Positions 8,121 through 16,963 of a DNA stretch of 64,000 nt are shown here, piece by piece. The position numbers were made by a program, and so were the translations under genes. The notes under the pieces were generated by a model. That model saw nothing but the letters and a program-made list of their open reading frames with translations. It did no database searches and was not told the origin of the DNA. This DNA comes from an uncultured Collinsella sp. (GTDB taxonomy: Bacteria > Actinomycetota > Coriobacteriia > Coriobacteriales > Coriobacteriaceae): contig UQOY01000011.1 in assembly GCA_900542825.1 (NCBI GenBank), forward strand, positions 1 to 64,000, read 5' to 3'. Each line of letters opens with the position of its first letter. Position 1 is the first letter of the stretch.

Positions 8121-8351
8121 GAACATTTTTAAAAATCGCTTACATTGTGGAATTCGGGGGCTTTGTCATATCCACTTCAAAAGAGCCTGCTGCCGCAATT
8201 TGGCTGTCGCATAATGCAAGGCCATTGCAGTATCGAGCTATGGAAAGACGCCTGCGGAATTGTCCTACCGATAAGCGGACAAGCCTCCAGCTGGTGCCTT
8301 CGCCGTGGTAAGGTAAGCCGAATTGCTTCCAGGCTGTTTCGGGGGAGTGGA

Positions 8352-9374
8352 ATGAGCAAAGAATGTGTCGAGCAGGTCGAAGGCGCAGGGGCTTCGGTGC
8401 CGATGACCGATATATCGAACATTGATGTGCCCGAGGGCACCGACGAGCTCAGCCGCAGCACCCGCCGTGCATGGCGTGACCGCCTCAACGATGCGTCGTC
8501 GCGCAAGATGGCCCTGGGCGTGTTGGCTACGCTCGTGGGTGGCTCGTTTTGGGGCTTCTCGGGCACCAGCGCGAGCTTCCTGTTCGATACCTACCATGTC
8601 GATACGCTGTGGCTCATGAGCGTGCGCCAGATTCTTGCCGGCCTGCTCTTTATGGTCGTGGTCGTCGCGCGCGACCGTGCGCGCCTGGTCAAGCTTTGGA
8701 CGACGCCGGCCGACCGCAAGCAGCTGTTGCTCTTTACCGCCTTTGGCCTGCTGTTCAACCAGTTTTGCTATCTTTCGGCCGTGCGCCTGACCAACGCCGG
8801 AACCGCGACGGTCCTTCAGTGCCTGCAGCTGGTCATCATCATGGGATATACCTGCATCACCGATCGCCGCAAACCGCGCATGCGCGAGGTTATCGGTATC
8901 GGCCTGGCCCTTGGCGGCACGTTTTTGATTGCCACCGGCGGCGACCCCACGAGCCTGAGCATCTCACCGCTCGGTCTGGTGGCGGGTCTTATGTGCGCGG
9001 TGAGCGCCACCTGCATGGCGGTGATTCCCGCCAAGATTCTGCCCGAATACGGCAGCCCCATCGTTACGGGCTCAGCCATGCTCACGGCTGGTATCATCAC
9101 CTGCACCATCGTGCAGCCTTGGGCCCATATGCCGGCGCTCGATGCCGCCGGCGTCGAGGCGCTCGCGGTGTTTGTGGTCGTGGGCTCGTTTTTGGCGTAC
9201 ATGCTCTATATGCAGGGCGTCAAGGACATCGGCTCGGTACGTGCGAGCTTGATCGGAACCGTGGAGCCGGTCTCGGCGACCATCACGAGTGCCGTTATGC
9301 TGGGCACGGTGTTTTTGCCGACCGATCTTATCGGCTTTGCCATGATCATCGTGATGATGTTCCTCACGGTGTAG
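8352..9374 (+). CDS. EamA/DMT-family membrane transporter
   Basis: 340 residues. After a polar N-terminal tail of about 50 residues come about ten hydrophobic segments in two repeats, as in drug/metabolite exporters of the EamA family (GSFWGFSGTSASFLFD, FNQFCYLSAVRLTNAGTAT, and MQGVKDIGSVRASLIGTVEP). The AxxTNAGTATVLQ and GxxxASLIGTVEPV segments are the two family signatures. The substrate cannot be told from sequence. GGGGGAGTGG precedes ATG 8352; a longer open frame from 8145 lacks a ribosome binding site. The gene stands alone between tRNA-Val and glmM. The 289 bases upstream show nothing I can name. Confidence 0.82.
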   Translation: MSKECVEQVEGAGASVPMTDISNIDVPEGTDELSRSTRRAWRDRLNDASSRKMALGVLATLVGGSFWGFSGTSASFLFDTYHVDTLWLMSVRQILAGLLFMVVVVARDRARLVKLWTTPADRKQLLLFTAFGLLFNQFCYLSAVRLTNAGTATVLQCLQLVIIMGYTCITDRRKPRMREVIGIGLALGGTFLIATGGDPTSLSISPLGLVAGLMCAVSATCMAVIPAKILPEYGSPIVTGSAMLTAGIITCTIVQPWAHMPALDAAGVEALAVFVVVGSFLAYMLYMQGVKDIGSVRASLIGTVEPVSATITSAVMLGTVFLPTDLIGFAMIIVMMFLTV

Positions 9375-9455
9375 CCCCTGCGGTTGCTTTAAAGGATAAT
9401 AGGCCGGCGGCGCGTTGCTTTGGCGGCGCGCCTTTGTCTATAGGGAGGATCTCTT

Positions 9456-10787
9456 ATGAAGTACTTTGGCACCGACGGCTTTCGCGGCGAGGCCAACGTT
9501 GGGCTGACGGTAGAGCACGCTTATAAGATCGGCCGCTTTGTGGGCTGGTATTACGGCGCCAACCGCGGGGCCAAGGCGCGCGTGATCGTGGGCAAGGACA
9601 CGCGTCGCTCGAGCTATATGTTCGAGGCGGCGTTGGTGAGCGGCTTGGTCGCGAGCGGCGCGGACGCCTACATGCTGCACGTGATCCCGACGCCGGGCGT
9701 GGCGCATCAGACCGTGGAGGGCTGCTTCGATTGCGGCATCATGATCAGCGCGAGCCACAACCCGTTTTGCGATAACGGCATTAAGCTCGTCAATAGCGAC
9801 GGCTTTAAGATGGACGAGGACGTGCTGGAACTCATCGAGGATTACATCGATGGCAAGAGCGAGGTGCCGCTGGCCACGGGCAACCACATTGGCGCCACGG
9901 TTGACTACATGCAGGGTCGCAACCGCTATATTGCCTCGCTCATCGCGAGCGCGAACTTTTCGCTGCAGGGCGTCAAGATTGGCATCGACTGCGCCAACGG
10001 CTCGGCTTCCTCGGTCGCCAAGCCGGTGTTCGACGCGCTGGGTGCCGACGTGCGTGTGATCAACGCCGCGCCCGATGGCTTTAACATCAACGTCGACTGC
10101 GGCTCCACGCATATGGAGCGTCTACAGCGCCATGTGGTGGAGCAGGGCCTGGACGTGGGCTTTGCCTATGACGGCGATGCCGACCGCTGCCTGGCCGTGG
10201 ATGAGCGCGGCCGTGTGGTCGACGGCGACCAGATCCTGTACGTGTGCGGTGTGTACCTGAACAAGCACGGTCGCCTTTCGGGCGGTACCGTGGTGCCGAC
10301 GATCGCCAGCAACTTTGGCCTGGTCAAGTCGTTGGAGCTTGCCGGTCTGAGTGCCGTGACCAGCGGCGTGGGTGACCGTCATGTGTATGCCAAGATGCGC
10401 GAGGGCGGCTACAGCCTGGGCGGCGAGCAAACGGGGCATACGATCTTTGGCGATATCGAGCGCACGGGCGACGGCATTATGACCTCGCTGCGTGTGATGG
10501 AAGTGATTCGCGCCGAGCGCGAGACGCTCTCGCAGCTCACGGCTCCGTGCAAGTTGCTGCCGCAGGCGCAGGTTGCCGTGCACGTGACGGATAAGGACGC
10601 CGCGCTGGGCAGCATGGGCGTGCAGGCCGCCATCGCCGAGGCCGAGGCGTCGCTGGCGGGCGAGGGCCGTGTGCTCGTGCGCAAGAGCGGAACCGAGTCG
10701 GTGATTCGCGTTTTGGCCGAAGCCCCCGACCAAGCAGCTGCCGACGCCGCCATGAAGCGCATCGCCAACGCACTCGAGGCTTTATAG
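9456..10787 (+). CDS. glmM: Phosphoglucosamine mutase
   Basis: 443 residues, the usual length for GlmM. It interconverts glucosamine-6-phosphate and glucosamine-1-phosphate on the way to UDP-N-acetylglucosamine for peptidoglycan. The start MKYFGTDGFRGEAN, the phosphoserine loop ISASHNP (Ser100), the metal loop YDGDADR and the sugar loop GEQTGH are all present. The phosphate-binding loop reads VRKSGTESVIRV, where many GlmM proteins have RxSGTEPLxRV. GGGAGG lies just upstream of ATG 9456. It is a single-gene unit; a hairpin (10787-10814) begins at its last base. Confidence 0.9.
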   Translation: MKYFGTDGFRGEANVGLTVEHAYKIGRFVGWYYGANRGAKARVIVGKDTRRSSYMFEAALVSGLVASGADAYMLHVIPTPGVAHQTVEGCFDCGIMISASHNPFCDNGIKLVNSDGFKMDEDVLELIEDYIDGKSEVPLATGNHIGATVDYMQGRNRYIASLIASANFSLQGVKIGIDCANGSASSVAKPVFDALGADVRVINAAPDGFNINVDCGSTHMERLQRHVVEQGLDVGFAYDGDADRCLAVDERGRVVDGDQILYVCGVYLNKHGRLSGGTVVPTIASNFGLVKSLELAGLSAVTSGVGDRHVYAKMREGGYSLGGEQTGHTIFGDIERTGDGIMTSLRVMEVIRAERETLSQLTAPCKLLPQAQVAVHVTDKDAALGSMGVQAAIAEAEASLAGEGRVLVRKSGTESVIRVLAEAPDQAAADAAMKRIANALEAL

Positions 10788-10814
10788 TTACGCGGTTTTA
10801 CCAAACCGCGTAAC
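10787..10814 (+). terminator. Hairpin at the 3' end of glmM
   Basis: GTTACGCGGTTT-TACC-AAACCGCGTAAC is a perfect 12-bp stem that starts at the last base of the gene. There is no T-run after it, so it may act as an mRNA 3' cap rather than as an intrinsic terminator. Confidence 0.5.
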
Positions 10815-10862
10815 TACTCGACGCTGCAAACGGCCCCAAGTGCCGGGTCTCTGGCTTAGATG

Positions 10863-10902
10863 AAAAAAGGGGCGCCGCGGATAGATCCTGCGGCGCCCCT
10901 TT
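10863..10902 (-). terminator. Terminator of the M32 carboxypeptidase gene
   Basis: GGGGCGCCGC (69-78) pairs with GCGGCGCCCC (90-99). On the minus strand it is followed by TTTTTT, 22 bases after the stop codon. It may also stop transcripts from the plus strand. Confidence 0.8.
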
Positions 10903-10924
10903 GCGTTGGCGTGTTGCCTAAGCT

Positions 10925-12499
10925 TTACAGCTCGTAGAGCGTGGTGAACTTGTCCTGCAGGTAGCTGCAGTAGTAGCGGGCGTCGAATGCCATGCCACAG
11001 GCGCCCTTGATGAGCTCCGGCGCGTCCTTGGCGCGGCCCCACTGCCAAATGTGCTCGCCCAGCCAAGCGCGGACGGGTGCCAAATCGCCGCTCGCACAGG
11101 CGCCGTTAAGGTCGACGCCGTCGCGGCACATGGCCGGCACAAACATGGCATCGTAGGCGCTACCCAGCGCATACGTGGGGAAGTAGCCAAACGAGCCGCC
11201 GCTCCAGTGCGTATCCTGCAGGCAGCCGTGCGTGTCGTCGGGAACGGGAATGCCCAGGTACTCGTCCATAAAGCGGTTCCAAAGCGCGGGGATGTCCTTG
11301 GCTGTGGCCTCGCCGGCAAACAGCATGCGCTCAATCTCGTAGCGCACCATAATATGCAGCGGGTAGGTGAGCTCGTCGGCCTCGGTGCGGATCAGCGACG
11401 GCTGAGCGATGTTCACGGCGTGGTAGAGCGTGTCCTCGTCCACGTTGCCGTAGACCTCGGGCGCGTGGCGGCGCAGCACCTCGAGCAGCGGTCCCATAAA
11501 GGCGCGGCTGCGACCCACGGTGTTCTCAAAAAAGCGGCTCTGGCTCTCGTGGATGCCCATGGAGGTGCCGCCTTCCAGGCAGGTGCGCGCATAAGCGGGA
11601 TTGACGCCCAGCTCGTACATGGTGTGCCCCGCCTCGTGGATGATGCTGTAGACGTTGGAGATACAGTCGTCCTCGTAGATGTGCGTCGCGATGCGCGCAT
11701 CGCCCACCGAGAAGCCCTCGCTAAACGGATGCTCGGTAAAGGCAAGCGTGGTGTCGTCCAGGTCCAGGCCGACAAGCTTCATAAGGTCGAAGCTCATGGC
11801 GCGCTGAGCGGCCTCGGGTACGCGGGCGTGCAAAAAGTCGGCAGCGGGTTGCCGACCGCGTTCGCCGATGGCGTGCACGAGCGGCACGACCGTCGCCTTG
11901 ACCTCATCGCAAAACGCGTCGAAGCTCTTGGTGGAAAGGCCGCGCTCGTACTGGTCGAGCCAAACATCGTATGGGTCGCGCTTGGGGTCCATAAGCTCGG
12001 CCTGATGCTTAAGTTGGGCGACGATTCTATCCACATAGGGCTCAAAGCTCGCCCAGTCATTGGCCGTCTTGGCCTTGTGCCACACGGCATCGGCCTCGCA
12101 GGTAAGCCTGGTCCAAGCCTCGGCCTCCTCGGTGGGGATGGCGCTTGCCTCGCGCTGGTCGCGGCCGAGCACGCGGATCTCGTCGAGCAGCTGCGGGTCG
12201 TCGATCTTGCCGCCCGCGATCGTCTCGCGTGCCAGCGAGCGCACAAGTTCGACAGACTTTTTGCTGGTCAGCAGCTTGTGATGCTCGCCAGCAAGGGTGC
12301 CCATAGCATCGGCGCGGGCCGCGGCGCCGTTGGCGGGAGCAATGGTCGCGCCGTCAAACTCGGCAATCTTGAGCAGGTACTCGCGGGTCCACAGCTTGCC
12401 TTCGAGCTTACGGAATTTTTTGACGGCCTTATCGACCTTCATGCCTTTGGGCGTCTTATCTGCTGCGGGCATGGCCATCTTATCCTTGTTCTTTCCCAT
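10925..12499 (-). CDS. M32-family metallocarboxypeptidase
   Basis: 524 residues, matching thermostable carboxypeptidase 1 of family M32. The zinc motif HEAGH starts at residue 288 (IIHEAGHTMYELG), followed by the family segments GTSMGIHESQSRFFEN and YPLHIMVRYEIER. These enzymes remove C-terminal residues from peptides in the cytosol. The first 25 residues are rich in lysine and lie before the usual M32 start, so this may be a short extension. AAGGAT lies upstream of ATG 12499. It is a single gene, convergent with glmM and divergent from the pheST leader. Confidence 0.88.
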   Translation of the reverse strand: MGKNKDKMAMPAADKTPKGMKVDKAVKKFRKLEGKLWTREYLLKIAEFDGATIAPANGAAARADAMGTLAGEHHKLLTSKKSVELVRSLARETIAGGKIDDPQLLDEIRVLGRDQREASAIPTEEAEAWTRLTCEADAVWHKAKTANDWASFEPYVDRIVAQLKHQAELMDPKRDPYDVWLDQYERGLSTKSFDAFCDEVKATVVPLVHAIGERGRQPAADFLHARVPEAAQRAMSFDLMKLVGLDLDDTTLAFTEHPFSEGFSVGDARIATHIYEDDCISNVYSIIHEAGHTMYELGVNPAYARTCLEGGTSMGIHESQSRFFENTVGRSRAFMGPLLEVLRRHAPEVYGNVDEDTLYHAVNIAQPSLIRTEADELTYPLHIMVRYEIERMLFAGEATAKDIPALWNRFMDEYLGIPVPDDTHGCLQDTHWSGGSFGYFPTYALGSAYDAMFVPAMCRDGVDLNGACASGDLAPVRAWLGEHIWQWGRAKDAPELIKGACGMAFDARYYCSYLQDKFTTLYEL

Positions 12500-12639
12500 A
12501 CCTATATCCTTGATCTCTCAGGTCGTCCGTCGCACGCGGCGGCGCGGCCAGTTTGCACAGCTACCTGCCTTGTACCCAGCGCGAACAAAATGGAACGCGG
12601 CGATGCACACGCAGAATGTGTTATCCTATAGCCCAATGC

Positions 12640-12920
12640 GTTGACGGAGAGGGTTTTGCCCGCCGCGTCGCCGGCAAGAGAGGGAAGGTCATGGGCTGCA
12701 AGCCTTCCTGCGGTGGCAAGGGCCAAGCGTTCACTCCCGAGCAGCGACCTCAACGGGTGCGCGGCCAGCGGCGGCGAAGCCCCAGTAGGGAAGCCGTGAG
12801 CCTCGCGACAAGGGGCGCAGAGTGGGCACGGCGGGCCAGACATCCGCCGGGTCAAACAAGGTGGTACCGCGGAATTCAACCGTCCTTGGGCAATGCACAT
12901 GCCCGAGGGCGGTTTTTTGT
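12640..12920 (+). promoter_or_regulatory. T-box leader (tRNA-Phe-sensing) upstream of pheST
   Basis: The T-box core AAGGTGGTACCGCGG (12858-12872) is followed by a terminator: CCGTCCTTGGGCA (12880-12892) pairs with TGCCCGAGGGCGG (12900-12912), then TTTTTT. The region from about 12640 is GC-rich and hairpin-prone, as a stem I would be. Uncharged tRNA is known to bind such leaders and prevent termination. Given the downstream genes the specifier should be a Phe codon; I could not assign it with confidence. A -10 like TATCCT stands at about 12624. Confidence 0.85.
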
Positions 12921-13003
12921 TACCGAACCGGGCCGCGTTTTCGTAGCGCCAAGCGGCATCGGTCGCCCCGGCAAGCGAATGCGCGAGAGACGAAAGGGAA
13001 GAC

Positions 13004-14080
13004 ATGAGTCTGATTGATGATCTGGTCAAACTCGAGGAAGAGGCCAAGGAGCTCGTCGCAGGCGCCGACGACGCCGCCAAGCTCGAGGCCGCGCGCGTTG
13101 AGCTGCTCGGCCGCAAGGGCCGCATCACCGGCCTGATGCGCATGATGGGCAAGCTCGCCCCCGAGGATCGTCCCGTGATGGGCAAGCGCGCCAACGAGAT
13201 GCGCCAGCTGATCGAGGGCATGCTCGACGAGCGCGCCACCGAGATGAAGGCCGCCGCTCTCAAGCACGCACTCGAGCACGAGGCCGTCGACATCACGCTG
13301 CCGGGCATCCGTCCGCAGATCGGTCACCAGCACCTGATCAAGCAGATCATCGAGGAGGCCGAGGACATCTTCTGCGGCATCGGCTACACCGTCGAGTCCG
13401 GCCCCATGGTCGACACCTCCTACTACAACTTCACCGCGCTCAACGCTCCCATGGATCATCCGAGCCGCTCGGCCCGCGATACCTTCTATGTGGTCGACAA
13501 CAACCCCGGCAGCGTCGCACACCCCGAGGCACATGCCCATGGCGAGTCCGACGTGCTGCTGCGCACCCAGACCTCGGGCGTGCAGATCCACACCATGGAG
13601 TCGCAAAAGCCGCCCATCTACATGATCTGCCCGGGCACCGTCTATCGTCCCGACACGGCCGACGCCTGCCACCTGCCGCAATTCAACCAGATCGAGGGCC
13701 TGGTCGTCGACGAGGGTATCACCTTTGGCGATCTTAAGGGGACGCTCGACTACTTTGTTAAGTGCATGTTTGGCGAGGATCGCAAGACGCGCTACCGCCC
13801 GCACTTCTTCCCCTTCACCGAGCCTTCCTGCGAGGTGGACGTGAGCTGCCACGTGTGCGGCGGCAAGGGCTGCAACTTCTGCAAGCACAGCGGCTGGATC
13901 GAGATCTTGGGCTGCGGCATGGTCGACCCCAACGTCCTGATCAACTGCGGCATCGACCCCGAGAAGTACACCGGCTTCGCCTTTGGTATTGGCGCCGAGC
14001 GCGTCGCGGCGCTGCGCTACGACCTGCCGGACCTCAGAACGCTCATGACGGGCGATATGCGCTTTTTGAATCAGTTCTAG
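13004..14080 (+). CDS. pheS: Phenylalanyl-tRNA synthetase alpha subunit
   Basis: 358 residues. It has the N-terminal coiled coil and the class II catalytic core: motif 1 around HPLIKQ-like HQHLIKQIIEEAEDIF, motif 2 (TVYRPDTADACHLPQFNQIEGL), and motif 3 (FAFGIGAERVAALRYDLPDLR). The insert CHVCGGKGCNFCKHSGW carries four cysteines, a zinc-type knuckle found in many bacterial PheS. Together with PheT it forms the alpha2-beta2 enzyme charging tRNA-Phe. AAGGGA precedes ATG 13004. It is controlled by the T-box leader and followed by pheT after 184 bases. Confidence 0.95.
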   Translation: MSLIDDLVKLEEEAKELVAGADDAAKLEAARVELLGRKGRITGLMRMMGKLAPEDRPVMGKRANEMRQLIEGMLDERATEMKAAALKHALEHEAVDITLPGIRPQIGHQHLIKQIIEEAEDIFCGIGYTVESGPMVDTSYYNFTALNAPMDHPSRSARDTFYVVDNNPGSVAHPEAHAHGESDVLLRTQTSGVQIHTMESQKPPIYMICPGTVYRPDTADACHLPQFNQIEGLVVDEGITFGDLKGTLDYFVKCMFGEDRKTRYRPHFFPFTEPSCEVDVSCHVCGGKGCNFCKHSGWIEILGCGMVDPNVLINCGIDPEKYTGFAFGIGAERVAALRYDLPDLRTLMTGDMRFLNQF

Positions 14081-14264
14081 GCTGCGGCTTGCCCAAGCAC
14101 GGCACCTCGGCGCTCATTCGTCGCTTGCGTACCAAAGTACGCGGCGCTCCTCTTTCGGGCCGATCTGCCGCACTTGGGCAACCCTCGCTTTGTAAGGAAT
14201 GTTCACAAAGTTGAAGTTTCCACCTGCATCTCTTCGCAGGCTTTCAGTATGAAAGGAGAGCTAG

Positions 14265-16718
14265 ATGCGTGTTTCTTACGACTGGCTCAAGACCATGATC
14301 GATATTCCGGAGGATCCCAAGACCCTTTCGGACGAATATATCCGTACCGGCACCGAGGTCGAGGCGATCGACACCGTGGGCGAGTCCTTCGACCACGTGG
14401 TGACTGCCAAGGTGCTCACCAAGACCCCGCACCCCGATAGCGACCACATGTATGTGTGCTCGGTCGACGTGGGCGACAAGAATCTCGACGCCGACGGCAA
14501 CCCCGCCCCGCTGCAGATCGTCTGCGGCGCGCAGAACTTCGAGGCCGGCGACCACATCGTCACGGCCATGATTGGCGCTGTGCTTCCCGGCGACGTCAAG
14601 ATCAAGAAGAGCAAGCTTCGCGGCGTCGTGTCCATGGGCATGAACTGCTCCGCGCGCGAGCTCGGTTTGGGCGGCGACCACTCCGGCATTATGATCCTGC
14701 CCGAGGATACGCCCTGCGGCATGCCGTTTGCCGAGTACGTGGGCTCGAGCGATACCGTGCTCGACTGCGAGATCACACCCAACCGTCCCGACTGCCTGTC
14801 CATGATCGGCATGGCCCGCGAGACCGGCGCCATCTTCGACCGCGATTTCCACGTTGAGCTGCCCGCCATCAAGGCGGAGACCGGCCGCGCGACCGACGAC
14901 GAGCTTTCCGTCGAGATCGCCGATGAGGGCCTGTGCGACCGCTATGTTGCTCGCATCGTGCGCAACGTGAAGGTCGGCCCCTCGCCCGACTGGATGGTCA
15001 AGCGCCTTAACGCCCTGGGCGTGCGCCCGCACAACAATATCGTCGACATTACTAACTACGTGATGATGCTCACCGGTCAGCCGCTGCACGCCTTTGACCT
15101 GGACACCTTTGCCGAGCGCGATGGCCATCGTCGCGTGGTGGTTCGCGCCGCCCAGCAGGACGAGAAGTTCACGACGCTCGACGGCGAGGAGCGCGTGCTC
15201 GACGCCGGCATGGGCCTCATCACCGACGGCGAGCGTCCCGTGGCGCTGGCCGGCGTTATGGGCGGCATGGATTCCGAGATCGAGGACGATACCGTCGACG
15301 TGATGGTCGAGAGTGCCTGCTTCAACGCCGGCCGCACCTCGCACACCAGCCGCGACCTGTCGCTGATCTCCGACGCCTCCATTCGCTTTGAGCGCCAGGT
15401 CGACGAGACCGGCTGCGTGGATGTCGCCAACGTTACCTGCGCACTCATCGAGCAGATCGCCGGCGGCGAGGTTGCTCCCGGCTACGTCGACGTGTTCCCC
15501 GCGCCCAAGTCCATCGACAGCATTAAGCTGCGCCTGGCCCGCGTGCATGCCATCTGCGGCGCCGACATCGAGCCCGACTTTATCGAGCGTTCGCTCACCC
15601 GCCTGGGCTGCACCGTCGAGCGCGAGGGCGAGGACTTCATGGTCACCCCGCCGAGCTTCCGTCCCGACCTGCCGCGCGAGATCGACCTGATTGAGGAGGT
15701 CCTGCGCCTATGGGGCATGGGCCGCGTGACGGCGACCATCCCGGCTGCCAAGAACCACATCGGCGGTCTGACCCGCGAGCAGAAGCTCACCCGTAAGGTC
15801 GGCGAGATCCTGCGCGCCTGCGGCCTCAACGAGACCACGACTTTTGGCTTTGCCGCCCCGGGCGACCTGGAGAAGATCGGCATGTCCACCGAGGGTCGCG
15901 GCTGCCCCGTGGTGCTCATGAACCCGCTGGTAGCCGAGCAGACCGAGATGCGTCGTTCGCTGCTGCCGGGCTTGCTGCAGTCCGTGGCCTACAACGAGGC
16001 ACACGGTACGCCCAACGTGCACCTGTACGAGGTCGGCAGCCTGTTCCACGGTCGCGAGAACGCCAGCCTGCCCAAAGAGACCAAGTCCGTGGCGGGCGTG
16101 CTCTCGGGCCAGTGGAGCGAGCAGTCCTGGAACATGAAGTACCGCAAGCTGCGTTTCTTCTTTGGCAAGGGCATTGTCGAGGAGCTGCTCGCCCAGCTGC
16201 GCATCGAGAAGGTTCGCTTCCGTCCCGTCGAGGGCGAGGGCTATGCTTTCTTGCAGCCGGGTCGTGCGGCCGAGGTTCTGTCCGGCGGCACCGTGCTGGG
16301 CTGGGTCGGCGAGATTCACCCCGAGGCGCGCGAGGCTATGGGCATCGATGAGGTCGTCGTTGCCTTTGAGCTCGACCTGGACAAGCTGATCAAGGGCGCC
16401 CGCAACCAGGAGAACTACCGCGAGTTCTCGCAGTACCCGGCTGTTGAGCACGACCTGGCTATCGTGGTCGACAAATCCGTGACCTGCGAGGACCTTGAGC
16501 GCCGCATTACCAGCGCCGGCGGCAAGCTGCTCGAGGGTGTGCGCCTGTTCGACGTCTACCGCGATCCGGTCCGCATCGGAGCGGGCAAGAAGTCCATGGC
16601 CTTTGCGCTTACGTATCGCTCCGACGACCACACGCTCACCAGCGAAGAGGTCGAGAAGGCGCACCAGAAGATTGTCACCAAGGTGTGCAAGGGCGTAAAC
16701 GGCGAGGTCCGCGGCTAG
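14265..16718 (+). CDS. pheT: Phenylalanyl-tRNA synthetase beta subunit
   Basis: 817 residues, full length. In order it has the tRNA-binding (EMAP-like) domain (about residues 40-150, with HPDSDHMYVCSVD), the B3/B4 editing region (PNRPDCLSM and NNIVDITNYVMM), the B5 domain, the catalytic-like core (NPLVAEQTEMRRSLLPGLL) and the C-terminal anticodon-binding fold (FPAVEHDLAIVVD-like QYPAVEHDLAIVVDKSV). AAAGGAGA precedes ATG 14265. The 184-base gap to pheS holds only a short hairpin (GCGTACcaaaGTACGC near 14127) and no terminator that I can support, so the two genes are probably cotranscribed. Confidence 0.95.
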   Translation: MRVSYDWLKTMIDIPEDPKTLSDEYIRTGTEVEAIDTVGESFDHVVTAKVLTKTPHPDSDHMYVCSVDVGDKNLDADGNPAPLQIVCGAQNFEAGDHIVTAMIGAVLPGDVKIKKSKLRGVVSMGMNCSARELGLGGDHSGIMILPEDTPCGMPFAEYVGSSDTVLDCEITPNRPDCLSMIGMARETGAIFDRDFHVELPAIKAETGRATDDELSVEIADEGLCDRYVARIVRNVKVGPSPDWMVKRLNALGVRPHNNIVDITNYVMMLTGQPLHAFDLDTFAERDGHRRVVVRAAQQDEKFTTLDGEERVLDAGMGLITDGERPVALAGVMGGMDSEIEDDTVDVMVESACFNAGRTSHTSRDLSLISDASIRFERQVDETGCVDVANVTCALIEQIAGGEVAPGYVDVFPAPKSIDSIKLRLARVHAICGADIEPDFIERSLTRLGCTVEREGEDFMVTPPSFRPDLPREIDLIEEVLRLWGMGRVTATIPAAKNHIGGLTREQKLTRKVGEILRACGLNETTTFGFAAPGDLEKIGMSTEGRGCPVVLMNPLVAEQTEMRRSLLPGLLQSVAYNEAHGTPNVHLYEVGSLFHGRENASLPKETKSVAGVLSGQWSEQSWNMKYRKLRFFFGKGIVEELLAQLRIEKVRFRPVEGEGYAFLQPGRAAEVLSGGTVLGWVGEIHPEAREAMGIDEVVVAFELDLDKLIKGARNQENYREFSQYPAVEHDLAIVVDKSVTCEDLERRITSAGGKLLEGVRLFDVYRDPVRIGAGKKSMAFALTYRSDDHTLTSEEVEKAHQKIVTKVCKGVNGEVRG

Positions 16719-16823
16719 GTCCTGCGCTGGGTATAGGTCAGCGATGGCTGCTGCCGAGTCCTGCGTGACCGCTATGCTCGGTGTAAGGCGCTGCTGAGCC
16801 TGCACATATGACACGCGCATTAC

Positions 16824-16860
16824 AAAACGGCGTGCTGCTTTGTCGGCAGCGCGCCGTTTT
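16824..16860 (+). terminator. Terminator after pheT
   Basis: AAAACGGCGtGCTGC pairs with GCAGCgCGCCGTTTT. A-run and T-run on either side let it work on both strands. Confidence 0.75.
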
Positions 16861-16878
16861 GCTATGATAGCCCGCGGC

Positions 16879-16906
16879 GTGTTACGAATCTGACATTACG
16901 TAACAC
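16879..16906. promoter_or_regulatory. NikR-like interrupted palindrome
   Basis: GTGTTAC, 14 bases, GTAACAC. It lies 58 bases before the cbiM start, just after a TATGAT -10-like sequence (16863-16868), where a bound repressor would block transcription. The half-sites and spacing resemble NikR operators described for nickel transporter genes. Confidence 0.55.
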
Positions 16907-16963
16907 TGACAAGGTGATTTAAGCGGCGTTGCAATTTCGTGCGCCGATAACCGGGAGGCGTAC

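Noticed and set aside
12694..12740. Assignment of a TTC specifier codon in the T-box stem I
   Set aside because: Several TTC triplets occur and I could not fold stem I reliably by eye, so the specifier is left open.
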